Assembly: GCF_000385925.1 (NCBI RefSeq) | Contig: NC_021175.1 | Location: 1,590,213 to 1,654,212 of the forward strand | DNA length: 64,000 nt | Reading direction: 5' to 3' | DNA from: Streptococcus cristatus AS 1.3089 | Lineage (GTDB): Bacteria > Bacillota > Bacilli > Lactobacillales > Streptococcaceae | Part shown: positions 17,458-25,550 of the stretch, piece by piece | Position numbering within the stretch: the first letter of the stretch is position 1 | How the letters are laid out: each line of letters begins with the position of its first letter | Notes under the pieces: generated by a model | Told to the model about the DNA's origin: nothing | Databases searched by the model: none | Seen by the model: only the letters and a program-made list of their open reading frames with translations | Made by a program: the position numbers and the translations under genes

Positions 17458-17880
17458 ATGAAACCATCTTCTTTTCAGACCACAATAGAAAATCAGTTTG
17501 ACTATATCTGTAAACGTGCTATGGAAGACGAGCGAAAGAATTATATGCTTTATCTTTCAAGGATTGCAAAGCGTGAGGTGTCCTTTTCGGATGTTGGCGA
17601 TTATCTTGTTAGCCAGTTTGCGACAACAGATAACTATTCAACTGACTTTCAGATTTTTACACTCAATGGGTTATCAGTAGGCGTTGAAAATGATTTGTTG
17701 AGTGAAGCATTACGTGAGTTGCCAGACAAGAAACGTGAAATTCTACTGCTGTTTTACTTTATGGACATGAGCGATTCAGAAATTGCAGACCTGTTGAAAT
17801 TGAACCGTTCTACTGTCTATCGGCATAGAACCAGTGGACTAGCCTTAATTAAAAAGTTTATGGAGGAATTTGAAGAATGA
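17458..17880 (+). CDS. Sigma-70-like regulator Orf7
   Basis: About 140 aa from ATG 17458 (MKPSSFQTT), preceded by AAGGGGGTGAG. The C-terminal half is a sigma region 4-like HTH (LPDKKREILLLFYFMDMSD, then an HTH ending RSTVYRHRTSG). Together with orf8 it is required for activation of downstream Tn916 genes. It overlaps orf8 by four bases. Confidence 0.92.
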   Translation: MKPSSFQTTIENQFDYICKRAMEDERKNYMLYLSRIAKREVSFSDVGDYLVSQFATTDNYSTDFQIFTLNGLSVGVENDLLSEALRELPDKKREILLLFYFMDMSDSEIADLLKLNRSTVYRHRTSGLALIKKFMEEFEE

Positions 17881-18107
17881 AAACACAATATCCTATGATT
17901 CCCTTTCCTCTCATTGTAAAGGCAACAGATGGCGATACCGAAGCGATTAACCAGATTCTACATCATTACAGAGGGTACATAACGAAGCGTTCCCTACGAC
18001 TTATGAAAGATGAATATGGCAATCAAAGTATGGTCGTTGATGAAGTCTTACGTGGAAGAATGGAAACCAGACTGATTACAAAGATTTTGTCATTTGAAAT
18101 TAAGTAA
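17877..18107 (+). CDS. Orf8, HTH-type helper regulator
   Basis: A 76-aa protein, translationally coupled to orf7 by ATGA overlap. It contains the helix-turn-helix domain (ATDGDTEAINQILHHY) typical of the Tn916 Orf8 family, related to sigma factor N-terminal helices. It is thought to act with Orf7 in driving conjugation gene expression through the circular form. Confidence 0.88.
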   Translation: MKTQYPMIPFPLIVKATDGDTEAINQILHHYRGYITKRSLRLMKDEYGNQSMVVDEVLRGRMETRLITKILSFEIK

Positions 18108-18567
18108 TATCCTCTCTCCTTTCGTGGAAGCGTGCTAAACCATTCCACGCTTCCCGAACAGGGAGGTTTGTTATTCCACCAAAGCATATTGAGCTTTCAA
18201 TGTGTTTTGATAGGCTAACGAGCCATTGTTCTTTGAAAACTGAATAAAAGTAATCGAATACGTTTCGATAAGAAAAGAGCCAACGGAACTAACCGCCATG
18301 ACCTATCTTATAAAGATAGCGAGCGATTCATGTTAGTGATCCGAGAAGCAATCTTTAGCAGGATTGCCTGCAACGACATTCTTATCGTGATAATGATACT
18401 CCCATACAGTCAATAGTCCGAGCGTGATAAAACCGTCGCAGGCAATGAGTATGGCTACATGAGAACCATGCAGGGGTGGAACTCCCGTGAGCTTTGCTAA
18501 AGCTGTTCGATTGCTGGTAAAACAACTTTTATGAAATCCAAATAAGTGATTTGGAAAGGAGGATTTT
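18108..18567. other. Gene-poor region between orf8 and xis
   Basis: It contains a hairpin GTGGAAGCGTG / CCACGCTTCCC soon after orf8 (about 18125..18156) and further short palindromes. A minus-strand 83-codon frame (18333..18584) may be historical orf5, but it overlaps the xis start and shows no coding evidence. I see nothing else. Confidence 0.5.
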
Positions 18568-18771
18568 ATGAAGCAGACTGACATTCCTATTTGGGAACGT
18601 TATACCCTAACCATTGAAGAAGCGTCAAAATATTTTCGTATTGGCGAAAACAAGCTACGACGCTTGGCAGAGGAAAATAAAAATGCAAATTGGCTGATTA
18701 TGAATGGCAATCGTATTCAGATTAAACGAAAACAATTTGAAAAAATTATAGATACATTGGACGCAATCTAG
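18568..18771 (+). CDS. xis: Excisionase Xis-Tn916
   Basis: A 67-aa protein with a winged-helix excisionase fold ([20 protein letters not shown]). It bends DNA at the transposon ends and directs Int toward excision. GGAAAGGAGG precedes the ATG. It lies directly upstream of int as in all Tn916 relatives and is full length. Confidence 0.96.
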
Positions 18772-18852
18772 CGTCGCCAAAGGGTCTTGTATATGATAAA
18801 ATAGTATTAAGTCGTATCAAGGCTCTTTCCATAAAGGAAAGGAGCAAATGCC

Positions 18853-20070
18853 ATGTCAGAAAAAAGACGTGACAATAAAGGTCGAATCTTAAAGACTGGA
18901 GAGAGCCAACGAAAAGACGGAAGATACTTATACAAATATATAGATTCATTTGGAGAACCGCAATTTGTTTACTCGTGGAAACTTGTGGCTACAGACCGAG
19001 TACCAGCAGGAAAGCGTGATTGTATCTCACTTAGAGAGAAAATCGCAGAGTTACAGAAAGACATTCATGATGGTATTGATGTTGTAGGAAAGAAAATGAC
19101 ACTCTGCCAGCTTTACGCAAAACAGAACGCTCAAAGACCAAAGGTTAGAAAAAACACTGAAACTGGACGCAAATATCTTATGGATATTTTGAAGAAAGAC
19201 AAGTTAGGTGTAAGAAGTATTGACAGTATTAAGCCATCAGACGCTAAAGAATGGGCTATTAGAATGAGTGAAAATGGTTATGCTTATCAAACCATCAATA
19301 ACTACAAACGTTCTTTAAAGGCTTCATTCTATATTGCTATACAAGATGATTGTGTTCGGAAGAATCCATTTGACTTTCAACTGAAAGCAGTTCTTGATGA
19401 TGATACTGTCCCTAAGACCGTACTAACAGAAGAACAGGAAGAAAAACTGTTAGCCTTTGCAAAAGCTGATAAAACCTACAGCAAAAATTATGATGAAATT
19501 CTGATACTCTTAAAAACAGGTCTTCGTATTTCAGAGTTTGGTGGTTTGACACTTCCAGATTTAGATTTTGAGAATCGTCTTGTCAATATAGACCATCAGC
19601 TATTGAGAGATACTGAAATTGGGTACTACATTGAAACACCAAAGACCAAAAGTGGCGAACGTCAAGTTCCTATGGTTGAAGAAGCCTATCAAGCATTTAA
19701 GCGAGTGTTAGCGAATCGAAAGAATGATAAGCGTGTTGAGATTGATGGATATAGTGATTTCCTCTTTCTTAATAGAAAGAACTATCCAAAAGTGGCAAGT
19801 GATTACAACGGCATGATGAAAGGTCTTGTTAAGAAATACAATAAGTATAACGAGGATAAATTGCCACACATCACTCCACATAGTTTGCGACATACATTCT
19901 GTACCAACTATGCAAATGCAGGAATGAATCCAAAGGCATTACAGTACATTATGGGACATGCTAATATAGCCATGACGCTGAACTATTACGCACATGCAAC
20001 ATTCGATTCTGCAATGGCAGAAATGAAACGCTTGAATAAAGAGAAGCAACAGGAGCGTCTTGTTGCTTAG
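18853..20070 (+). CDS. int: Tyrosine integrase Int-Tn916
   Basis: A full-length 405-aa tyrosine recombinase. An N-terminal arm-binding domain is followed by the SAM-like core-binding domain and the catalytic domain. Catalytic positions are visible: Arg in TGLRISEF, Lys in PKTKSGERQ, HxxR in HSLRHTF, His in MGHANIA and nucleophile Tyr in LNYYAHAT. It performs low-specificity integration into AT-rich DNA and excision with Xis. The gene appears intact, so the transposon could still excise. Confidence 0.97.
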   Translation: MSEKRRDNKGRILKTGESQRKDGRYLYKYIDSFGEPQFVYSWKLVATDRVPAGKRDCISLREKIAELQKDIHDGIDVVGKKMTLCQLYAKQNAQRPKVRKNTETGRKYLMDILKKDKLGVRSIDSIKPSDAKEWAIRMSENGYAYQTINNYKRSLKASFYIAIQDDCVRKNPFDFQLKAVLDDDTVPKTVLTEEQEEKLLAFAKADKTYSKNYDEILILLKTGLRISEFGGLTLPDLDFENRLVNIDHQLLRDTEIGYYIETPKTKSGERQVPMVEEAYQAFKRVLANRKNDKRVEIDGYSDFLFLNRKNYPKVASDYNGMMKGLVKKYNKYNEDKLPHITPHSLRHTFCTNYANAGMNPKALQYIMGHANIAMTLNYYAHATFDSAMAEMKRLNKEKQQERLVA

Positions 20071-20350
20071 TAGTACAAATGAATTTACTACTTATTTACC
20101 ACTTCTGACAGCTAAGACATGAGGAAATATGCAAAGAAACGTGAAGTATCTTCCTACAGTAAAAATACTCGAAAGCACATAGAATAAGGCTTTACGAGCA
20201 TTTAAGAAAATATAAAAAGATAATTAGAAATTTATACTTTGTTTATTTCAAAAATTGAATAAATTTGATTGAGACAGAAGATTTTTATAAAGTTAAATTT
20301 CAAAATTATGAGATTAGGTAAACACAAATACTAAGGATTTCTTAACTTAA

Positions 20351-20563
20351 CTATATAATCATACGTATGGCCTTCATCCCGCAATCAGAATCCTTTTGAT
20401 TTATAGGGATTCCAAATTTAATAAAAAAATCTCCCTTACAACTATTAAAAATTTCACTTTCTAATGGTATCCGTGACTCTAGATTTATTATAAAGTTTGT
20501 TTTATCACTTTTCTTTTCTAATATTTCAATAATTAAATATGAGAATAGTGCATCTTTAAACAT
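20351..20563 (-). CDS. Short unknown ORF next to the transposon right end
   Basis: A 70-codon frame beginning MFKDALFSYLIIEILEKK, with only a weak upstream SD. It resembles no family I know. Being near the Tn right end and the decayed island, it may be a gene remnant. The last codons (CGTATGATTATATAG) happen to resemble the 3' end of the HNH gene at 22200. Confidence 0.25.
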   Translation of the reverse strand: MFKDALFSYLIIEILEKKSDKTNFIINLESRIPLESEIFNSCKGDFFIKFGIPINQKDSDCGMKAIRMII

Positions 20564-20622
20564 TAGATTTTAACCCTTACAGAAAATGAAACGGGCTATT
20601 CTCCTGAAGTAGGTCCTTCACA

Positions 20623-21387
20623 TTATAGTTTAATGCAAAGTGTAGCTATATAGTCGTTTCCATAACGTGATAATCTATTTCTTTTATCACATGATTCATA
20701 AAAATCTATCATAGCGAGACCATTTTTAAGTTGTCCTCTAATCTGACTTTCTAAGGTATGGCTAAATTCATATCCATATTCTGGATTTATGGTTATTTTG
20801 CCTTCCGCTTCAAGCTCTTTTGAATTAAAAGGTATTGAAAACTTTAAAAGTAATTCCTCATCGGGTTTGTCCCATACAATGTCAGCATCATACATGTATA
20901 TCCAAGGGTTCATAAACCCGACCATTAACAATCCACCCTTTTTCAATACTCGAGAGGCTTCTTTATACATGTTTTCTAAATCTTCTATATATACATTTGA
21001 AACCGGATTAAAAATAATATCAAACGTTTCATTTTCAAATGGAAATGGTTTTGTCATATCGCCTTGAACTGTGTTGATTTTTAAGCCTTCTCTTTTAGCA
21101 ACCATCTCATCTCTTTGTAATTGTGATGTAGAAAAATCCATGATGGTGACATCATAACCTTTTGCAGCAAAAACGGGTCCCTGCTGTCCGCCACCACAAG
21201 CTAACCCTAATATCTTTTTTCCGTTTGCTTTTTCAAACCATTCTTTTGGAACTTTTTTCCCAACAGTTAATGCAACAGAAATTGGATGATTTCTAACTTC
21301 TTCTAATTCTTCATGTGTCAATGGCTCAGTATAGTCATTTTTGACATTATTCCATCTATCTTGATTTAATTTTATATAATTGTTCAT
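20623..21387 (-). CDS. Class I SAM-dependent methyltransferase
   Basis: A 254-aa Rossmann methyltransferase. Motif I is LGLACGGGQQGP (near residue 76), followed by an acidic strand end in TIMDFS, then GDMTKPFPF and FDIIFNPVSN. This is the Methyltransf_11/UbiE-like type acting on small molecules or unknown substrates. GAGGAG lies upstream of ATG 21387, and TATAAT-like bases near 21470 offer a promoter. It is monocistronic. It lies in the remnant island between the Tn916 end and the integrase fragment, so it is probably cargo of an older element. The substrate cannot be told. Confidence 0.8.
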   Translation of the reverse strand: MNNYIKLNQDRWNNVKNDYTEPLTHEELEEVRNHPISVALTVGKKVPKEWFEKANGKKILGLACGGGQQGPVFAAKGYDVTIMDFSTSQLQRDEMVAKREGLKINTVQGDMTKPFPFENETFDIIFNPVSNVYIEDLENMYKEASRVLKKGGLLMVGFMNPWIYMYDADIVWDKPDEELLLKFSIPFNSKELEAEGKITINPEYGYEFSHTLESQIRGQLKNGLAMIDFYESCDKRNRLSRYGNDYIATLCIKL

Positions 21388-21630
21388 CTTATAATCTCCT
21401 CGTAATTTTATATTATTTCAATTTAAGTTGGATGTGTTGCCATTACTTGATTTCATTTTATTATACCATATGTCCAATTACTATTATTTCAATATTTTCT
21501 TAATTAGTATTTTAAATTTATTTTCCTATATTAAATATCGAACCAAAGATTGTTTCTCGCACACGTGCTACTCTTGGTGGAGCTCCAGACGCAAATTATG
21601 AAGATAATGGTAAAAACACTCAAAGTTATA

Positions 21631-21818
21631 GGAAAGTTCAACTCACATTTTTCGTCACACACATATCAGCTTTTTAGCTGGTCAAGGAATCCCACTCGAA
21701 TCAATTCAAGATCGTGTTGGGCACACACGAGGAAGTCGAGTCACAGATATCTATTTGTACCTTACACAAAAAAACAAAAGATCTCATTATTCCTGTATTA
21801 GATTCGTTAACTGAATAA
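21631..21818 (+). pseudogene. C-terminal remnant of a tyrosine integrase
   Basis: Reading plus strand from about 21640 gives THIFRHTHISFLAGQG and then the QDRVGHTRGS motif with a following Tyr, clear for catalytic boxes II of a phage/ICE integrase. Its end is shifted by one extra A in an A-run near 21773; correcting it restores a terminal ...VLDSLTE and a stop at 21816..21818. Upstream catalytic and N-terminal parts are missing. The stop lies 25 bases before the duplicated fba end, the normal position for int relative to att. Confidence 0.8.
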
Positions 21819-21819
21819 G

Positions 21820-21840
21820 TGTGGCAAATTTGTGGCAAAA
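21820..21840 (+). repeat. Pair of TGTGGCAAA direct repeats left of the att copy
   Basis: TGTGGCAAAtt (21820) and TGTGGCAAAac (21831) have an 11-bp period. They are possible integrase arm-type sites next to the fba-end repeat. Confidence 0.55.
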
Positions 21841-21842
21841 CA

Positions 21843-21921
21843 AAGAAAAAAGGTTTATCCAAATTGGATAAACCCTATTATATCAAGCATTTACAAGCTT
21901 CTTATGCTTTACCTTCTGAAC
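21843..21921 (+). repeat. Duplicated fba 3' end (att copy A)
   Basis: About 79 bases nearly identical to 25473..25550. They include the fba terminator palindrome (AGGTTTATCC / GGATAAACC) and the last seven fba codons. Differences are two single-base indels and one substitution. Similarity stops at CTGAAC. It represents one boundary of an inserted element. Confidence 0.85.
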
Positions 21922-22036
21922 ATAAACCATTTAGTTACTATGCTTCCTCATACACTAAAAAGGGCTATATTCAGGTATTCTTCTACCCACACTGTATTAG
22001 AAAGATGCTTCATTATTCCCTTTAGTTCTTAAAAAG

Positions 22037-22080
22037 TGTGGCAAAATAGGGGCAAAATCTTAAGTTGAATTTGCCACAAA
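22037..22080. repeat. Second TGTGGCAAAA-type repeat pair plus an inverted copy
   Basis: TGTGGCAAAAT (22037) and AGGGGCAAAAT (22048) again have an 11-bp period, and TTTGCCACAAA at 22070 is an inverted copy. They flank att copy A on its other side. Bases 21922..22036 may hold a second, very decayed integrase end. Confidence 0.45.
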
Positions 22081-22179
22081 TCATATGATCTGGTTTGAGA
22101 AGAACTCTATGTATTTAGATCCAAAGAGCATCAACCATATCCTCCTATTTTACATGTAAAACTTTAATAAGTTAATTTT

Positions 22180-23112
22180 TCACTTTTCTCTCAACTCAAC
22201 TATATAATCATATGTATCCTTTTTTAATTTTGATAGTGAATGATTTAAATAGTCGTCAAAACTATCATTGGCAATCTCTCCAAATATCATACTATCGAAA
22301 AATTCTTCTGAAAATTCATTTACTATATTACCTTTATCTCCCAAAAGAGAAATTAAATAATCACGATATTCTTTACAATATTTTTCTTCTTTCATAAACA
22401 TTTCAGCAACGTCTTTTTTATGAATTTCATACGCATCTTCTAATTTTAAAATATTATCTTCCTGTGATTTCTCACCAAAAAGAATCTTTATTTTGCTGTC
22501 CTTACTTGATGGAGACACTACAAATTTAACTTCTATATCCTCCTCAAGATCAAAAGGGCAAAATTCATAATCATTGGCCTGTTTTATCCTATTACAAGTG
22601 CTGCACGAGGGAACTAAATTTGAAAGTGTCAAAGCGAAAAAAGGAAACTTGTCTTTGCTGTAATAATGGTCAAACTCACATCCTAATTTATCGTGCCTAG
22701 AATTAATATAATTTCTATTACAATAGGGACATACGGTTACATCAAGATTTTTGACTAAAATCATATTATTTCTAATCCCAATAGTTTCATCTATTTTATG
22801 AAAAAATTCAGAATAATAACTTTTATAAATTCTCAAATCTTCTTTACTTTGCTTTAAAAGATTTTTATATCTCGGTTTGTCTGTAGCTAAAGAATCACAA
22901 AATTTTTGTAGATCTGAGAAATTCATAGTAAGTAATTCATAAAAGCTCCCTATCTTTATTTGGGGAGATTTTTTCTGTGGAAGTTGATTTAATAAAGATA
23001 TCATAGCTGTTCCCTTACCATTAGTTTTAACAATTGATGGTTTCTTTTTTAAAACAAAATTATAATATCTATATAATTCCTGTTGACTATAAAAACTATT
23101 TATTTTTATCAT
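22180..23112 (-). CDS. HNH endonuclease, PtuB-like
   Basis: A 310-aa protein. Residues 128-174 carry a zinc-bound HNH core: CPYC (128-131), FDHYY with His149, then CSTCN (170-174). The surrounding LSNLVPSCSTCNRIK is typical of HNH nucleases of defence systems such as Septu PtuB. The N-terminal ~120 and C-terminal ~100 residues are helical and unassigned. It is the last gene of a three-gene operon. Its ATG overlaps the restored end of the ATPase gene by 17 bases. It is probably the DNA- or RNA-cutting effector. Target unknown. Confidence 0.82.
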   Translation of the reverse strand: MIKINSFYSQQELYRYYNFVLKKKPSIVKTNGKGTAMISLLNQLPQKKSPQIKIGSFYELLTMNFSDLQKFCDSLATDKPRYKNLLKQSKEDLRIYKSYYSEFFHKIDETIGIRNNMILVKNLDVTVCPYCNRNYINSRHDKLGCEFDHYYSKDKFPFFALTLSNLVPSCSTCNRIKQANDYEFCPFDLEEDIEVKFVVSPSSKDSKIKILFGEKSQEDNILKLEDAYEIHKKDVAEMFMKEEKYCKEYRDYLISLLGDKGNIVNEFSEEFFDSMIFGEIANDSFDDYLNHSLSKLKKDTYDYIVELREK

Positions 23113-24684
23113 TTTTTCCTTCTTGAAGTTCTTTTATTTTATCTTGATATATCTTGATCTTTCTTTGGTACTCTAAAATTTGACGTTCTTCTCTACCCCA
23201 TTTTATACTTTCAAGCTGAATTTTCAAATGATTACGAATAATATCTTCACCAATCATATCTACTAATTTTTCAAAAAAATTGCGAATATCCTGAGCCGGT
23301 GTATCTTTTTTAAATGTATTCTGTATCTCTTAATAAACTGTTTATATGTTTTATTTCGTTGAATCATTTCTTCATTTGAGCAACTCCCAAATATTTTCAA
23401 TAAGTCTTCAATCACTTGTTGTGAAAAAGCTCCTTTGGGAGCCTCTAAGAAAAATGAATTCTTAAATAAACTATAAATATTCTGGCCAAAAGTTTTTAAT
23501 ATTTTATTAGGCTCTTCTGGTAAATATATTACATCCTCTGCTAGAAAGTCTGAGAGAATAATAGGTGAATGTGTTGATAATATTACCCGAACTGCATCAT
23601 TCCCTTTCTTCATAATTTTACCGATAATAGGTAAAACACTGTTTACCCAATTTCTTTGCCACTCAGGATGCAGCCCTAGGTCAACTTCATCAAGCAATAC
23701 CAGTACTTTACTACTATTAAGATTACTTGTAACACTATTTAAACGTCCAAGTAAATTAAGTAATGCTAGTTCACCCGAACTAAGTCCATTCCATTCAAAT
23801 TCAAGGACAGAAAATGTTTCTTGTGAAATCAAATTATCCGATTCTTCGGTATTTAAACTTTTAAAAATATCTTCTAACGTCTTTCTATCATCATCCTTAG
23901 TAAAGACAAAGTTTCTTCCAACATTACTAATAATAGTACTTAAAGCACTAAAGAAATTCCTTAAATGAGCTATCTTTGATTTTGTATTGCCATTTAAAAA
24001 CTTATTTAAATCCACATAGAATCTTTCAGTTGGTTGTATAGTTTTAGGATCTATTTCATTAATTAAAGATACGATTTGTTCACGACTCAAGTCGAAAACA
24101 ATATAATCGCTAAATACTGCAAAGAATTTTCTCAATAATACTTTTATTATTTTCTTTTCTTTATCTACATATTCTATTATTTCTTTTAGTTTGTTTTCCC
24201 ATTCTTTATTCAATGGATTACCTTTTAAATAATATTTATCATATGAATGTATCCCTTCACCTATTTGATTTAATCTAAGAAACACTTTTTTATCCGAAAG
24301 TTCAATTAAATTTTGCCATTTCGTATTTCTATTTTCCTCTTTATAATAATCAATCACTACTTTTACTTGTTTGATCGAATCTTCACGATTCAAGTTTACG
24401 AGATCCATCGTATTTAAATATGCAGAGGTTGAAATGTCCATAGAACCACTAGGAATAACTTTTATATTGTTCAACTCTACGGAAGCTGAATACTTAACAA
24501 AAGAATAAGCTAATATATCCTTGGTGTCCTGATAGAATTTTGCAATTGAATCCTCATCCTTTTCTAATAAAGAATTTATCAACATTGTTTTTCCCGAACC
24601 GTTTTCACCAACTATACAGTGCACAGATTCAATTTCATTAGAATAATTTAATCTATATTTAAAGCTACTACGATTATTTTTCAT
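23096..24684 (-). pseudogene. ABC/SMC-type AAA ATPase of the island operon, frameshifted near its C-terminus
   Basis: A 473-aa open frame (24684..23263) with Walker A GENGSGKT (residues 26-33), a signature-like LSSGELALLNL, Walker B VLVLLDEVDLGLHP and the H-loop STHSP, as in AAA_15/AAA_21 proteins (PtuA, RecF-like). No TOPRIM domain is seen. After KTYKQFIK the sequence continues in another frame (EIQNTFKKD...GREERQILEYQ) to a stop at 23096..23098. Loss of one A near 23330 explains it. The restored protein would be ~529 aa with a coiled-coil tail. The truncated form keeps the whole ATPase domain, so it may still work. Confidence 0.8.
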
Positions 24685-24685
24685 T

Positions 24686-25360
24686 TTAAATTTCCTTTAC
24701 TATACATTCAAAGTGTGTAAGCTTACAATAAGTATTTAATCTACTGAGAACTATTTCTATATCTTTCATTTCCTCTTCATGTTTCTGTTTATCATTATCA
24801 GGAATTTTTACTGTTAACGCACCTTGAATAGGCCCTGTTTGATTTTTTCTACCAATAATATGTCTAAAGCCCTCTTCTCTATCTTTGTAAATTTTATTAA
24901 TATTTTGAATTCTTGACAGACTGGGGGCAAAAGGATGATCACCACACCATTTTTCAATATCCACATCTAACGGATATGGGATAAAAATTCGAATTACATT
25001 CTTAAGAATTAGTTTATACTTCCAACTTTGTCGACCTGCCCAAATATAGTCTAATTCTTTAGCTTCGATTTTCTTAAAAACAGTAGCTAAATAAATTGCA
25101 GCATTATTATTCGTAATAAATATAAGATCTCCCGATTTAGGTGGATTTATTTTTAAATTATTATCATTCTCACTATAGCCCCAAACAGAGAAGGATTCTT
25201 CTATGGATTCTAGAATTTCTTTTATATCATTCAAATCTCCATTTTCAGATTCTAAAGCAGATATAATAATAGATTTGGAAACCTTCTTCTCTATTGTATT
25301 AAGATAAGGTATTATTACACCCGTCCCCCCAGCCATTACAAATACATCCTGATCTGTCAT
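24686..25360 (-). CDS. Island operon first gene; possible PUA/EVE-like base-recognition protein
   Basis: A 224-aa protein I do not recognise by name. The middle (about residues 70-135) has the pattern GDLIFI...IYLATVFKKIEA...YIWAGRQSWKYKL...IFIPYP. This resembles PUA-like EVE/YTH-type domains that read modified bases in restriction systems. The N-terminus (MAGGTGVIIPYLNTIEKK) is unassigned. AGGAG precedes the ATG and TATAAT lies at about 25439..25444. One base separates its stop from the ATPase start, so both are co-translated. The EVE assignment is tentative. Confidence 0.6.
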   Translation of the reverse strand: MTDQDVFVMAGGTGVIIPYLNTIEKKVSKSIIISALESENGDLNDIKEILESIEESFSVWGYSENDNNLKINPPKSGDLIFITNNNAAIYLATVFKKIEAKELDYIWAGRQSWKYKLILKNVIRIFIPYPLDVDIEKWCGDHPFAPSLSRIQNINKIYKDREEGFRHIIGRKNQTGPIQGALTVKIPDNDKQKHEEEMKDIEIVLSRLNTYCKLTHFECIVKEI

Positions 25361-25472
25361 CTTTAACTCCTAAAAAATTGGAAATTTTATAATTGTATAA
25401 ATCATTTTACAAATTCTTATAAAATCGCTTGCATAGTGATTATATCATAATATTTTATATTTGTTCTAAAAC

Positions 25473-25550
25473 GAAGAAAAAGGTTTATCCAAATTGGATA
25501 AACCTATTATATCAAGCGTTTACAAGCTTCTTATGCTTTACCTTCTGAAC
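25473..25550 (+). repeat. Native fba 3' end (att copy B)
   Basis: Matches 21843..21921 over about 79 bases. It contains the fba stop (TTA, 25531..25533 on this strand), the last codons and the minus-strand terminator AGGTTTATCC aatt GGATAAACCT followed by TTTTT (25480..25505). Integration here keeps fba intact. Confidence 0.85.

Larger units (their letters stand above)
1..20240 (+). mobile_element. Tn916-family conjugative transposon (Tn6002-like), left end outside the window
   Basis: Gene order from orf22 to int matches Tn916: coupling protein, oriT, relaxase, ArdA, VirB4-like ATPase, VirB6-like protein, NlpC/P60 hydrolase, TcpC, tet(M), XRE repressor, sigma-like orf7, orf8, xis, int. An erm(B) segment sits between orf20 and orf19, the layout I associate with Tn6002. 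The right end is placed at about 20235-20245 because the AT-rich terminal sequence (AGAAATTTATACTTTG at about 20225-20240) resembles Tn916 ends as I remember them. The exact base is not certain. The orf24/orf23 end is missing from the window. Confidence 0.92.

Noticed and set aside
17313-17501. 62-codon frame possibly corresponding to historical orf10
   Set aside because: Overlaps orf7 in another frame and shows no coding signals.
18333-18584. 83-codon minus-strand frame between orf8 and xis (possibly historical orf5)
   Set aside because: Overlaps the xis start, has no SD or family and lies in a structured regulatory region.
20340-20366. Similarity of this stretch to the 3' end of the HNH gene (TATGATTATATAGTT)
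   Set aside because: Only about 25 AT-rich bases match; insufficient to claim a second copy of the system.
21550-21801. 83-codon plus-strand frame in the island
   Set aside because: Wrong frame; the integrase catalytic motifs are read in a different frame over the same bases.
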